From: Psychromonas aquimarina ATCC BAA-1526
GTDB lineage: Bacteria > Pseudomonadota > Gammaproteobacteria > Enterobacterales > Psychromonadaceae
Assembly (NCBI RefSeq): GCF_000428725.1
Contig: NZ_AUAM01000045.1
Coordinates: 1-34,055 of the forward strand
Length of the DNA: 34,055 bases
Direction of reading: 5' to 3'
A model generated the notes under the pieces. It saw only the letters and a list, made by a program, of their open reading frames with translations, ran no database searches and was not told where the DNA came from. The translations under genes were made by a program, and so were the position numbers. Shown piece by piece: positions 1 to 9,254 of this stretch. The first letter of the stretch is position 1, and every line of letters begins with the position of its first letter.

Positions 1-75
1 ATTGATAGAACAAAAAACGTGACTATGCATTCCTTTGCTGCGCATGGGAACGAGGCTTTCCTAATTAAAGTTTTA

Positions 76-195
76 TGCTTGGCGGCAATAGCGCTGTGGT
101 CCCACCTGATCCCATTCCGAACTCAGAAGTGAAACGCAGCTGCGCCGATGGTAGTGTGGGGTCTCCCCATGTGAGAGTAGGTCATCGCCAAGCGC
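76..195 (+). rRNA. rrf: 5S ribosomal RNA
   Basis: Complete gene of about 120 nt. The 5' end TGCTTGGCGG pairs with CGCCAAGC at the 3' end to form helix I. The internal segments CCGAACTCAGAAGTGAAAC and GCCGATGGTAGTGTGGGG are typical of gammaproteobacterial 5S RNA. Bases 1-75 do not look like the 23S 3' end, so they are read as 23S-5S spacer. The exact 3' end could shift by one or two bases. Confidence 0.97.
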
Positions 196-206
196 CTAAT
201 TAAAAT

Positions 207-239
207 AGCCCCACTGGTTAGTTCTGGTGGGGCTTTTTT
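207..239 (+). terminator. Rho-independent terminator after 5S
   Basis: The 8-bp stem AGCCCCAC (207-214) / GTGGGGCT (227-234) is followed by a T-run. It lies 12 nt after the 5S gene and is the first of three terminators in this tail. Confidence 0.9.
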
Positions 240-310
240 AATTCCTGCGATTTATGTTTTGACCTACTCTAGAGTAGGGCGAGTATCGCGACAGCGATGT
301 GTCACGAGTG

Positions 311-340
311 GCTGAGCTCTGCGAACCCTGTTCCATCGCC
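311..340 (+). repeat. Diverged direct repeat in the rRNA operon tail, copy 1
   Basis: TGAGCTCTGCGAA (313-325) followed by a CTG and CCATCGCC block recurs at 502-530. Weaker similarity reaches upstream to GTTTTGACCTACTC near 257. A perfect 16-bp palindrome lies upstream at 263-278. No gene or known family is recognised. Confidence 0.6.
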
Positions 341-381
341 ACAAAGTTGCACAAGCTAGCTAATCAAATCCAGATAAAGCC

Positions 382-409
382 CATTCCTTCTTTGAAGGAA
401 TGTTTTTTT
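382..409 (+). terminator. Second terminator of the rRNA operon tail
   Basis: The 9-bp perfect stem CATTCCTTC (382-390) / GAAGGAATG (394-402) has a 3-nt loop and seven Ts. Confidence 0.85.
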
Positions 410-501
410 CGTTATTACTGCTTTTAGTTTTTGAGTTACTCGCATATGGGGAAAGGTTAGGAGTACCAACGAAGTTGGTTTCCTGTGATGTGATAGTCGG
501 T

Positions 502-530
502 GTTGAGCTCTGCGAATTCTGACCATTGCC
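502..530 (+). repeat. Diverged direct repeat in the rRNA operon tail, copy 2
   Basis: Second copy of the 311-340 repeat. The 13-bp core TGAGCTCTGCGAA at 504-516 is identical, followed by CTGACCATTGCC. Like copy 1, it is followed by a strong terminator. Confidence 0.6.
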
Positions 531-563
531 AAGCTTGCTCTTTATAAGCAACACATGCTAAAT

Positions 564-594
564 CCTGTTGAGTTTATCTCGACAGGGTTTTTTT
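564..594 (+). terminator. Third terminator of the rRNA operon tail
   Basis: The stem CCTGTTGAG (564-572) / CTCGACAGG (578-586), with one G-U pair, is followed by seven Ts. From here to 796 I see only the upstream region of the next gene. Confidence 0.85.
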
Positions 595-796
595 ACGTCT
601 TTTAATGGTGCCTCTAAAACTGCTGATCTTGGCTTTTGTGTTTTTTTGTGCTGCAATTAGATAAACTGCTGTCAATTTATCTTTTTGCGTGATGCTGCAG
701 GTTTTGTCTGCATGGTTAACTAACCTGGTTTTTGATTTGTTGATTGTAACCATTACTCAACACATCCCGATGAATAAGTGGTTTTAAGGGCTTTTT

Positions 797-2392
797 ATGA
801 ATGGTTTATGTTTTCAAATCAGCAGCTGGATATTGATTGTTGAAGAAAATAAATTATATCGCCAAGGGCGTGAGGTTACAGTTGAACCCCGTCTTGTTAA
901 TTTATTATCTTTCTTGGCACAATCACCAGGGGAAGTGTTCTGTCGAGAAGAGCTGATTGAGCATGTCTGGGATGGTGCAATTGTTACAGATCAAGTCGTC
1001 ACTCAGTCTATCTTTGAGCTGCGTAAGATACTTAAAGACGGCCGTGTAGACTGCGATAGGTTTATTGCTACTGTACCCAAACGAGGGTATAAATTAGTTG
1101 CAGAAACAATACCGCTAACGACTAGTGATGCTAGTAAATTAAAACAACAGGCTGAAGTATCAGCATCTGACATTACTGAGGAAAAAAAATCAGCTGACGA
1201 GAGTGAGGATGATAATGAGCCAACCATTACAGCATTCCCTGCCGGACCATTGACACGTGCTGTTACACACATTTCTAACCATGCGGCAGCGGAAAAAGCC
1301 AAGCATGATGACCAGCTTACCTTTTATCAACGCTATAAACTGCAAATTTTCGATGCTTTTTTGTTGGCGACGTTAATCGCTATTATCTTTTTATGTACTT
1401 ATGTGCAGAGGAAGCCTGATATTACCAAAGTACTCGATACGCAAGTTGTTGAGTTTAGCTATCATGCAAGTCAGAGTTCTGATGTTACTAGTGAGTACCT
1501 TGCTGACGGTATAACTCAAGAGCTAATGTCGGATGTTCTAATGCTCGGTGATTATCGTGTACAGCTAAAAAAAGCTGCGTTTACAACTGGAGTCTTACCC
1601 GGCAAAGTTGTCAGTGTAATAGTTGCTAAGCAGCAGGGGCAGTCTTATCTTGATATAAATTATCATAATAATGCCTCCAATCGTCTTATATTTAGTCGAC
1701 AATATCTCATCTCAGATGGCGAGTTATATAATAACCTGCGTCAGGCATCCTGGGATTTAATGGCGGCACTAAATATTAATGCTACAGAGCTGCAGCTCAA
1801 TAATGTTATGGCAAAACTACCTGAAGAGCAGAATATATTAACTAAGCTGCTTATAGCTTATCACTATACTACTCAAACCGATGTTGAGTTATTCATGCAG
1901 GGTATTACATTATTTGAGGAAATATTAGCTGTAGAGCCTAATAATGGTTTACTGCTGGCCGAACGTTACATTGCTTATAATGTATTAGCATCATTATCGC
2001 CGAGCAAGGATTTTATTGAAGAAGTTAAGTTAGCAGGTAAAGCGCTGCTCGCTAATTATGCTGATGTTGGAAGTAATCACCTTTTAGGCAGAGAGTATGA
2101 AGCGTTTGCGTTACAAGCTCTGCAGAAAGGGGATATACAAAAGGCAAATCATTTTATCGCTCTTGCAGGTAAAGAAAGACGATCGCCCTTATATTATATT
2201 ATTCTTGGAAAACTTGCAGAATTAAGAGGTGATCTTGATAGCGCGGGGGATGCATATACCCAAGCCTTCTATATTGATGCTTCTTTAGAGACTTACCAGT
2301 TGTGTTTAAATTTAGCGTTTCATAGCAACCTTGATGTTATTGCCTGGTTTATGCATAGTGTTGTCAATCCCACTTCAATTAAACTGAAATAA
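797..2392 (+). CDS. cadC: CadC, membrane-bound transcriptional activator of the cad operon
   Basis: Protein of 531 aa, close to the 512 aa of E. coli CadC. Residues about 10-105 form an OmpR-type winged-helix DNA-binding domain, ending in the typical VPKRGYKLVAE. An acidic linker follows, then one membrane helix around residues 185-204 (FLLATLIAIIFLCTYV), and a large periplasmic sensor part. In E. coli this ToxR-like one-component regulator switches on cadBA at low pH with lysine and is inhibited by cadaverine. It lies directly upstream of cadBA on the same strand, separated by about 630 bp, as in the classical locus. The periplasmic part shows only one cysteine (near its C-terminal end), so the disulfide linked to pH sensing in E. 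coli CadC cannot form here. Confidence 0.9.
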   Translation: MNGLCFQISSWILIVEENKLYRQGREVTVEPRLVNLLSFLAQSPGEVFCREELIEHVWDGAIVTDQVVTQSIFELRKILKDGRVDCDRFIATVPKRGYKLVAETIPLTTSDASKLKQQAEVSASDITEEKKSADESEDDNEPTITAFPAGPLTRAVTHISNHAAAEKAKHDDQLTFYQRYKLQIFDAFLLATLIAIIFLCTYVQRKPDITKVLDTQVVEFSYHASQSSDVTSEYLADGITQELMSDVLMLGDYRVQLKKAAFTTGVLPGKVVSVIVAKQQGQSYLDINYHNNASNRLIFSRQYLISDGELYNNLRQASWDLMAALNINATELQLNNVMAKLPEEQNILTKLLIAYHYTTQTDVELFMQGITLFEEILAVEPNNGLLLAERYIAYNVLASLSPSKDFIEEVKLAGKALLANYADVGSNHLLGREYEAFALQALQKGDIQKANHFIALAGKERRSPLYYIILGKLAELRGDLDSAGDAYTQAFYIDASLETYQLCLNLAFHSNLDVIAWFMHSVVNPTSIKLK

Positions 2393-2406
2393 TTACTGCC
2401 ATTATG

Positions 2407-2426
2407 CCCCGGTTTATCCGGGGTTA
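2407..2426 (+). terminator. Probable weak terminator after cadC
   Basis: The 6-bp G+C stem CCCCGG (2407-2412) / CCGGGG (2418-2423) is followed by a short T-rich tail (TTATTGTATTT). The T-run is poor, so some read-through is plausible. Confidence 0.5.
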
Positions 2427-2429
2427 TTG

Positions 2430-3022
2430 TATTTAAGGTATTGCTGCTACCTATAAAAAGCTAAATCAGGGGCTTATTGCCAAAATTTCCCCGATAACTC
2501 ATGCCAACAATATTCATGCCCTTCAGGCTTATTAAAATTTCACTGTACGTTTTAAAAATAATTAATTATTAACCACCTTATGGTGTATTTCTTTCCTTTC
2601 CAATAATATTTTCCTTGCTTTTCCTGCCTTTCTTGAACACATATCAACCTTTTTTTAACCACTTTATAATCACCCTCAATAAATCTTCGGTCATTTGCAA
2701 GCTGTTCAGCGTAAGAGTCGATGTTGATAAATCACTCGCTATAAAGAAATATAAACTTATATAAATATCACGCTATCAACTCCTTGTTTTTAGTGGGGTT
2801 TATATTTTTGTTTTGTAATGGATATATAGTCGGGTGGTTATTTTCTAATGATTTTATTGCTCACTTTACCCTTATTTTTTTCTCCCTGATTAGGCGTAAT
2901 CTCTCATCCGAAATGTCAGGTGGGTGCCGAGTCACATTATTTTATCTCTGCAGTATCACCACCTAATTAAATGATTTGCTAACTGAGCGCACTGCTCTAT
3001 TTGATAAAATTTGGGAGATGAA
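2430..3022. other. cadC-cadB intergenic region, probable cadBA control region
   Basis: About 590 bp without a convincing gene. It is AT-rich, especially 2650-2780. In E. coli, CadC binds AT-rich sites upstream of cadBA, so this is where such sites would be expected. I cannot single out a specific CadC site by eye. A 60-codon open frame at 2784-2966 has no ribosome site and is judged spurious. Confidence 0.4.
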
Positions 3023-4342
3023 ATGTCATCTAATGCAAAAAAAATAGGCTTAATAGCCTGTACCGGTGTTGTTGCCGGTAATATGATGGGAAGTGGTATC
3101 GCATTGTTACCTGCTTCTTTGGCTGCCGTTGGATCTGTGTCTATATTCAGTTGGATTATCTGTTTAGTCGGGGCCCTTAGCCTAGCATTTGTATTTGCGC
3201 GTCTTTCTACTAAAGATCCGCAGGAAGGTGGGCCTATTGGTTATGCTGGTGATGTTGCGCCAGTCCTCGGTTTTCAAACGGGCGTTTTATATTATCACGC
3301 TAACTGGATTGGTAATTTAGCGATTGCTATAACCGGTGTTTCATACCTTTCAGTATTCTTTCCTTTTTTAGCCAGCCCAGTTCCAGCTGCAGTCGCCACT
3401 ATTGCTTCGGTATGGATTTTTACTTTTATTAACCTGCTTGGCGGTACCTGGGTTAGCCGTTTATGTACATTAGGTCTGGTACTTATTCTTATCCCTGTTG
3501 TTGGTACGGCAACTGTCGGTTGGGCTCATTTTGATACCGCTATTTACAACCAGAACTGGAATGTTTCATCAGCCGGCGATTCAAGCGCTATTATCCATGC
3601 GGTATTAATCTGTTTATGGTCATTCGTTGGGGTTGAATCAGCAGCAGTATCATCTGGTATGGTTAAAAATCCTAAACGTACAGTACCGTTAGCAACAATG
3701 TTAGGGACTGCATTAGCGGGTGTTATTTATATCCTGTCAACTCAAGTTATTTCCGGTATGTTCCCTGCAGCTGAAGTTGCAGCGTCAGGTGCACCGTTTG
3801 CTTTAGCAACAACCTCTATTTTTGGCGGCTGGTCGGCTCCGTTTGTTGCAGCATTTACAGCACTAGCATGCTTTACATCACTGGGTTCTTGGATGATGTT
3901 AGTGGGTGAAGCCGGTAAACGTGCAGCTACCGATGGTAACTTCCCAAAAGTATACGGTGAAACAGATAAAACCGGTGTTGCTAAAAAAGGTTTAATTCTA
4001 GCATCTGTAAAAATGACCATCCTTATGGCTTTCATCACCATGTTTAGTGGTTCATCAAATACTGGTGACCTGTTCAATCAGTTAACCACGATTGCTGTAC
4101 TGCTGACTATGCTGCCTTACCTCTATACAAGCATTAACTTAATTCGCTTCGAAAGTATGACTACACGCAGTGTATTCGTCATGTTGTTCTCTGGTATTGC
4201 ATGTCTATTTTGTCTAGTCGCACTGGCTGGTGCTGAATCTTCTGCACTGACTGGTACCTTCTTAGTATCACTGATTATTCTTGTTTTTTACGGAAAGAAA
4301 AAAGGTCTTTCTCAGACCGAGCCAGCTCTGGCTTCTGCTTAA
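3023..4342 (+). CDS. cadB: CadB, lysine/cadaverine antiporter
   Basis: Inner-membrane APC-family transporter of 439 aa, with about 12 predicted hydrophobic helices. It exchanges external lysine for internal cadaverine and so completes the acid-resistance cycle of CadA. The N-terminus AKKIGLIACTGVVAGNMMGS and later blocks FQTGVLYYHANWIGNLAI and VESAAVSSGMVKNPKRTVP are almost identical to E. coli CadB. The ATG at 3023 is chosen over an in-frame TTG at 3011 because GGGAGA sits just upstream and the protein then begins MSSNAKKIGL, matching E. coli. cadA follows after 96 bp on the same strand. Confidence 0.96.
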   Translation: MSSNAKKIGLIACTGVVAGNMMGSGIALLPASLAAVGSVSIFSWIICLVGALSLAFVFARLSTKDPQEGGPIGYAGDVAPVLGFQTGVLYYHANWIGNLAIAITGVSYLSVFFPFLASPVPAAVATIASVWIFTFINLLGGTWVSRLCTLGLVLILIPVVGTATVGWAHFDTAIYNQNWNVSSAGDSSAIIHAVLICLWSFVGVESAAVSSGMVKNPKRTVPLATMLGTALAGVIYILSTQVISGMFPAAEVAASGAPFALATTSIFGGWSAPFVAAFTALACFTSLGSWMMLVGEAGKRAATDGNFPKVYGETDKTGVAKKGLILASVKMTILMAFITMFSGSSNTGDLFNQLTTIAVLLTMLPYLYTSINLIRFESMTTRSVFVMLFSGIACLFCLVALAGAESSALTGTFLVSLIILVFYGKKKGLSQTEPALASA

Positions 4343-4375
4343 TTCTCAATTTCAATAAACCTATTTAATTAATTT

Positions 4376-4416
4376 AAGGCGCTCTCTTATCTCTATCTAT
4401 TGATAGCGAGCGTCTT
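4376..4416 (+). promoter_or_regulatory. Stem-loop between cadB and cadA
   Basis: The outer stem AAGGCGCTC (4376-4384) / GAGCGTCTT (4408-4416), with one G-U pair, encloses an inner stem CTATC/GATAG (4393-4406). There is no T-run, so it is not a standard terminator. It lies just upstream of the cadA ribosome site (GGAG, about 4427) and may protect or process the mRNA; that function is inferred. Confidence 0.5.
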
Positions 4417-4438
4417 CATTCGTCTTGGAGATTTAAAA

Positions 4439-6574
4439 ATGAACATTATTGCAATACTAAACCATATGGGCGTGTTCTTTAAAGAAGAGCCTATCCGTCA
4501 ATTACATGCTTCACTAGAAGCTGCTGGTTACCAGGTTGTTTATCCTGTTGATGATAAAGACCTGATCAAAATGATTGAAATGAATCCGCGTATCTGTGGT
4601 GCAATTTTTGACTGGGATAAATATTCACTGAAGCTGTGTGAAGATATTAACCATCTGAACGAAAAACTACCTGTATTTGCTTTTGCTAATGAGCAGTCGG
4701 CATTAGATATATCATTAACAGATCTTCGTCTAAATGTATCATTCTTTGAATATACTCTAGGCATGGGCGACGATATTGCACTTAAAATTAATCAGGCAAT
4801 TGACCTTTATAAAGATGAAATTATGCCTCCATTCACCAAGGCATTATTTAACTATGTAGATGAAGGTAAGTACACGTTTTGTACGCCAGGGCATATGGGA
4901 GGTACTGCATTCCAGAAGAGCCCTGCAGGCAGTATCTTCTATGATTTCTACGGCGCTAATGCATTTAAAGCGGATGTTTCAATTTCTATGCCTGAATTAG
5001 GTTCTCTGCTTGATCATAGTGGTCCGCATCAAGAGGCTGAAGAGTACATTGCAAAGACATTTAATGCAGATCACTCTTATATTGTAACTAACGGTACTTC
5101 GACGGCAAACAAAATTGTCGGCATGTTCTCTGCGCCGTCAGGCAGCACTGTATTAGTTGACCGTAACTGTCATAAATCATTAACGCACCTGTTAATGATG
5201 AGTGATATTACTCCGATCTACTTCCGACCTACACGTAATGCATACGGTATTTTAGGCGGCATTCCACAAAGTGAATTCAGCCGTGAAGTGATTGAGCAGA
5301 AAGTGGCCGCTACACCTGGTGCTGTTATGCCGTCTTATGCTGTGATTACTAATTCAACTTATGATGGTCTGTTATATAACACTCAGTACATTAAAGAGAC
5401 ACTGGATACTAAATTTATTCACTTTGACAGTGCCTGGGTTCCTTATACTAATTTCAATCATATTTACGAAGGTAAATGCGGTATGAGCGGTAATGCGATG
5501 CCGGGTAAAGTGTTTTATGAAACACAGTCTACCCACAAGCTGTTAGCTGCATTTTCACAATCTTCAATGATCCATATTAAAGGTGATGTTGATACAGAAA
5601 CATTTAATGAAGCATTTATGATGCATACTTCGACGTCTCCTCAATACTCAATTGTTGCGTCTACAGAAACCGCAGCTGCAATGATGCGTGGTCATACTGG
5701 TAAGAAACTGATGCAGGATTCAATTGATCGTGCAGTTCGTTTCCGTAAAGAAGTTAAACGTCTTGAACAACAAAGTGAAGGCTGGTTCTTTAATGTATGG
5801 CAGCCTGAAGATATTGAGACTACAGAATGCTGGAATCTGGATCCAAAAGAAACATGGCATGGTTTTAAAGATATCGATTCTGACCATATGTACCTTGATC
5901 CGATCAAAGTAACATTGATGACTCCGGGTATGGAAAATGATGCACTTGCAGAAACGGGTATTCCCGCTTCACTGGTTTCTAAATTTCTCGATGAACGCGG
6001 TATTGTTGTTGAGAAAACAGGTCCATATAACCTGTTGTTCCTATTTTCAATTGGTATCGATAAAGCTAAAGCACTAGAGTTACTTCGTGGTTTGACTGAG
6101 TTTAAACGTGGTTTTGATCTTAACTTAACAGTGAAGAACTTTATTCCGTCACTGTACGCAGAGGATCCACGCTTTTACGAAGGTATGCATATCCAGGAGT
6201 TAGCTCAAGATATTCATGAAATGATGAAGAAATTTAAGCTGCCTGAACTTATGTTTAAGGCGTTTGATGTACTTCCGGAGCTTAAAATCACGCCGAATGC
6301 AGCCTGGCAGCAGGAGCTTCGTGGTAACACTGAAGAAGTTAAATTAACTGAGTGTGTTAATCGTGTTAATGCGAATATGATCTTACCTTACCCTCCAGGT
6401 GTACCGCTGATCCTGCCGGGTGAAATGGTCACTGAAACCTCTCGTCCAGTGCTTGATTTCCTTGAAATGTTATGTGATATAGGTACTGAATTCCCAGGTT
6501 TTGAAACCGATATTCATGGTCTATATCGTCAATCCGACGGTACTTATACTGTGAAGGTATTAAAGGAAGACTAG
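4439..6574 (+). CDS. cadA: CadA, inducible lysine decarboxylase
   Basis: PLP-dependent fold-type I decarboxylase of 711 aa (E. coli CadA 715 aa). It converts lysine to cadaverine and CO2 in the cytoplasm and uses up a proton. The N-terminal wing domain begins MNIIAILNHMGVFFKEEPIR. The core has TFCTPGHMGGTAFQKSP, and the PLP-binding lysine K367 lies in ESTHK-like context (TQSTHKLLAAFSQ), the same number as in E. coli. The C-terminal blocks ILPYPPGVPLILPGE and FPGFETDIHG are intact. ATG 4439 is chosen over an in-frame TTG at 4400 because of the TTGGAG ribosome site and homology. It forms an operon with cadB and is followed by a terminator. Confidence 0.97.
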   Translation: MNIIAILNHMGVFFKEEPIRQLHASLEAAGYQVVYPVDDKDLIKMIEMNPRICGAIFDWDKYSLKLCEDINHLNEKLPVFAFANEQSALDISLTDLRLNVSFFEYTLGMGDDIALKINQAIDLYKDEIMPPFTKALFNYVDEGKYTFCTPGHMGGTAFQKSPAGSIFYDFYGANAFKADVSISMPELGSLLDHSGPHQEAEEYIAKTFNADHSYIVTNGTSTANKIVGMFSAPSGSTVLVDRNCHKSLTHLLMMSDITPIYFRPTRNAYGILGGIPQSEFSREVIEQKVAATPGAVMPSYAVITNSTYDGLLYNTQYIKETLDTKFIHFDSAWVPYTNFNHIYEGKCGMSGNAMPGKVFYETQSTHKLLAAFSQSSMIHIKGDVDTETFNEAFMMHTSTSPQYSIVASTETAAAMMRGHTGKKLMQDSIDRAVRFRKEVKRLEQQSEGWFFNVWQPEDIETTECWNLDPKETWHGFKDIDSDHMYLDPIKVTLMTPGMENDALAETGIPASLVSKFLDERGIVVEKTGPYNLLFLFSIGIDKAKALELLRGLTEFKRGFDLNLTVKNFIPSLYAEDPRFYEGMHIQELAQDIHEMMKKFKLPELMFKAFDVLPELKITPNAAWQQELRGNTEEVKLTECVNRVNANMILPYPPGVPLILPGEMVTETSRPVLDFLEMLCDIGTEFPGFETDIHGLYRQSDGTYTVKVLKED

Positions 6575-6609
6575 ACGGTATTTTACTTATTATTTGGGGT
6601 TTAAATTAT

Positions 6610-6634
6610 AAGAGGGCATAACGCCCTCTTTTTT
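6610..6634 (+). terminator. Terminator between cadA and pdxY
   Basis: The 8-bp stem AAGAGGGC (6610-6617) / GCCCTCTT (6623-6630) is followed by T residues to 6634. It ends only 22 nt before the pdxY start codon, so pdxY either relies on read-through from cadBA or has its own promoter overlapping this region. Confidence 0.85.
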
Positions 6635-6656
6635 GTTTTCTATTGAGGTGTTATTT

Positions 6657-7517
6657 GTGAAATCTATTCTTTCAATTCAGTCTCATGTGGTATTTGGTTG
6701 TGCGGGTAACAGCGCCGTTGTTTTTCCCATGCGCCGAATGGGGATGGAGGTATGGCCGATAAATACTGTGCAGTTTTCTAATCATACTCAGTATCAGCAG
6801 GGCTGGCAGGGCATGGTTATGCCTGTCGATCATATCAAAGAGTTAGTTAATGGTTTGGCTGATATCGACAGTTTGGCGCATTGTGATGCTGTACTTAGTG
6901 GTTATCTAGGCTCTGCCGCACAGGGGGATGAAGTGCTTTATGCCGTACAGCAGGCTAAAAAGCATAATCCAAAAGCCGTTTATTTTTGCGATCCCGTGAT
7001 GGGACACCCTGAAAAAGGTTGTATTGTAGTACCCGAAGTGATGGATTTTTTTAAGGATGCAGCGTTACATCAGGCAGATATTATTGCGCCTAATTTATTA
7101 GAGTTAGAAACGCTGACAGATATGGTTGTTACTGATATTAATCAGGTTATGCTGGCTTGTTCGAAATTACTGAAACAAGGTGTAAAAATAGTATTAGTTA
7201 AACATCTAAGCAAAGCGGCATTATCTACAGATAACTTTGAAATGTTATTAGCGACAGCTGAAGGTTATTTCCATATTTCTCGTCCGTTATATAACTTTTC
7301 ACGTTCACCTGTCGGGGTTGGTGATTTGATCAGCGCTGTTATGTTAGCGAACTTATTAACGGGGAAAAGCCCTGTGCGTGCGTTTGAACTGACTAATGCC
7401 GCCGTGGATGCCGTATTACAAGAAACCTATAAGCAGGGAGAGTACGAATTACAATTAATTGCTTCGCAGCAGGATTTTGCTCAGCCGCTTGTTAGGATTG
7501 CGGCGACTAAGCTGTAA
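6657..7517 (+). CDS. pdxY: PdxY, pyridoxal kinase
   Basis: Ribokinase-fold kinase of 286 aa that phosphorylates pyridoxal to PLP with ATP. Blocks shared with E. coli PdxY include [38 protein letters not shown], and the C-terminal [10 protein letters not shown] with the catalytic Asp at residue 223. A GTG start at 6657 is chosen: it has TGAGGTG 7 nt upstream and gives [14 protein letters not shown], matching the E. coli start. An in-frame TTG at 6633 would lie inside the terminator tail. It sits directly downstream of cadA, whose product needs PLP, which suggests a functional link. Confidence 0.93.
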   Translation: MKSILSIQSHVVFGCAGNSAVVFPMRRMGMEVWPINTVQFSNHTQYQQGWQGMVMPVDHIKELVNGLADIDSLAHCDAVLSGYLGSAAQGDEVLYAVQQAKKHNPKAVYFCDPVMGHPEKGCIVVPEVMDFFKDAALHQADIIAPNLLELETLTDMVVTDINQVMLACSKLLKQGVKIVLVKHLSKAALSTDNFEMLLATAEGYFHISRPLYNFSRSPVGVGDLISAVMLANLLTGKSPVRAFELTNAAVDAVLQETYKQGEYELQLIASQQDFAQPLVRIAATKL

Positions 7518-7546
7518 TATTTTATTGTCAGGATTATGAAATGATA

Positions 7547-7570
7547 AAGGCAGCCGTTGACGGCTGCCTT
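7547..7570. terminator. Shared terminator between pdxY and lysS
   Basis: The perfect 10-bp stem AAGGCAGCCG (7547-7556) / CGGCTGCCTT (7561-7570) has a TTGA loop and lies between convergent genes. Both flanks are moderately AT-rich, so it may act in both directions. Confidence 0.75.
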
Positions 7571-7597
7571 GTTAATTATACTGCTGGTTAGTGATGG

Positions 7598-9187
7598 TTA
7601 TTTATTTTGCGGACGTAATGTCGGGAATAAGATCACATCGCGAATGGTATGGCTGTTAGTAAATAACATCACCAGACGATCGATACCAATGCCTTGACCT
7701 GCCGTTGGCGGTAGACCGTGTTCCAGCGCTGTTATAAAGTCACCGTCATGGAACATAGCTTCATCATCACCAGCATCCATAGCTTCAACCTGGTCTTTGA
7801 AGCGTTGATTCTGGTCTTCTGAGTCATTTAACTCAGAGTAACCATTGGCGATTTCACGGCCGCCGATAAAGAATTCAAAACGGTCTGTAATGAAGTTATC
7901 TTTATCGTTACTGCGTGCTAGAGGTGATACCTCAGCAGGGTACTCTGTGATAAAGGTCGGCTGGATTAATTTTTCTTCAACAGTTTCTTCAAAAATTTCC
8001 GTGATCACACGGCCGCGGCCCCAGCTCGGATCTATTTTGATACCAAGACCTTTTGCAACATCAACAGCTGCATCCATATCTGTCAGCTGCTCAGTAGTTA
8101 TAGTCGGGTTGTATTTCAACACCGAATCGATCATTGAGATTTTATCAAATTCTTTACCGAAGTCGTATACATGATCACCGTAGGGTACAGACGTAGTGCC
8201 CAGGATGTCTAGAGACAGGGTACGCAGCATTCCTTCAGTAACAGCCATCTGATCTTTGTAGTCAGCATATGCCATATAGAATTCAAGCATAGTGAATTCA
8301 GGGTTATGACGGGTTGAAATTCCTTCGTTACGGAAGTTACGGTTGATTTCAAATACACGCTCAAAGCCGCCGACAACCAAACGCTTTAAATATAGCTCTG
8401 GAGATACACGTAAGTACATATCCATATCTAAGGCATTATGATTGGTGATAAATGGACGTGCTGAGGCACCACCTGGGATCACCTGCATCATTGGCGTTTC
8501 TACTTCCATGAATCCGTCTTTAACTAAGTAGTTACGAATGCCGTTAATTACCTGTGAGCGTACTGTAAATGTGTTTCGGGCATCTTCATTTGCAATAAGG
8601 TCAAGGTAACGTTGACGGTAACGAGTCTCCTGGTCTGCCAGGCCATGGAATTTATTCGGCAGTGGACGCAGAGCCTTAGTCAGTAATTCAATGTTTGCTA
8701 AGTTAACTGTTAATTCACCGGTTTTGGTTTTGAATAATGTTCCCTCTGCACCGACAATATCGCCCATATCCCATTTTTTAAACTGGTCGTTATAGAGGTT
8801 TTGAGGAAGGTTATCACGGCTTACGTAAAGTTGAATTTTGCCGCCCATATCCTGCAGTGTTACAAAGCTGGCTTTACCCATGATACGGCGGGTCATGATA
8901 CGGCCCGCGACTTTTACCGTTAGGTTTAATTCTGCCAGTTCTTCAGCTGATTTATCATTATAACGGGCTGATAAGTCAGATGATATTGCATCACGACGGA
9001 ACTCATTAGGAAATGCATTACCTTCTTTACGTAATTCACCTAATTTTTGGCGGCGTTGCTCTACTTCACTTTGCAGATCAATTTCCAGGCTGTGATTATC
9101 CTGTTTAGGCAATTTAGCTAATGTTTGAGCATGTTGCGTTACTTCACTTTGACAATCGATTTCTGGATTTTGAATGGTTTCCAACAT
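7598..9187 (-). CDS. lysS: LysS, lysyl-tRNA synthetase (class II)
   Basis: Class IIb synthetase of 529 aa that charges tRNA-Lys. The N-terminal OB-fold anticodon domain includes [20 protein letters not shown]. The catalytic domain has motif 1 around [17 protein letters not shown], motif 2 at FRNEGIS and motif 3 at [11 protein letters not shown]. It is 24 residues longer than E. coli LysS (505 aa). The extra length is a tandem repeat at the N-terminus: residues beginning EIDCQSEV repeat 26 residues later as EIDLQSEV. The ATG at 9187 has a good AGAGG ribosome site. It lies 67 bp downstream of mdtI on the same strand with no clear terminator between, so partial co-transcription is possible. In E. 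coli the paralogue lysU lies near the cad operon. Confidence 0.96.
   Translation of the reverse strand: MLETIQNPEIDCQSEVTQHAQTLAKLPKQDNHSLEIDLQSEVEQRRQKLGELRKEGNAFPNEFRRDAISSDLSARYNDKSAEELAELNLTVKVAGRIMTRRIMGKASFVTLQDMGGKIQLYVSRDNLPQNLYNDQFKKWDMGDIVGAEGTLFKTKTGELTVNLANIELLTKALRPLPNKFHGLADQETRYRQRYLDLIANEDARNTFTVRSQVINGIRNYLVKDGFMEVETPMMQVIPGGASARPFITNHNALDMDMYLRVSPELYLKRLVVGGFERVFEINRNFRNEGISTRHNPEFTMLEFYMAYADYKDQMAVTEGMLRTLSLDILGTTSVPYGDHVYDFGKEFDKISMIDSVLKYNPTITTEQLTDMDAAVDVAKGLGIKIDPSWGRGRVITEIFEETVEEKLIQPTFITEYPAEVSPLARSNDKDNFITDRFEFFIGGREIANGYSELNDSEDQNQRFKDQVEAMDAGDDEAMFHDGDFITALEHGLPPTAGQGIGIDRLVMLFTNSHTIRDVILFPTLRPQNK
9017..9163 (-). repeat. In-frame tandem duplication inside lysS
   Basis: Two 69-bp similar stretches, 9017-9085 and 9095-9163, are spaced 78 bp (26 codons) start to start. 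They encode [18 protein letters not shown] and [18 protein letters not shown]. Only the start-distal copy resembles the usual LysS N-terminus ([20 protein letters not shown]), so the start-proximal copy is the duplicate. Confidence 0.85.
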
Positions 9188-9254
9188 ATATAGCCTCTTT
9201 TATGGGGTTTATTAATTAATGTTTATAAGATTGTTGTTTATTAAATGTTTAAGT

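Noticed and set aside
255..530. Second and third degenerate 5S rRNA genes
   Set aside because: The repeats share only short words with 5S (for example CATCGCCA), with wrong spacing; not enough to call 5S remnants.
2784..2966. 60-codon open frame in the cadC-cadB spacer
   Set aside because: Non-ATG start without a ribosome site, no recognisable domain, and the region is the expected cadBA control region.
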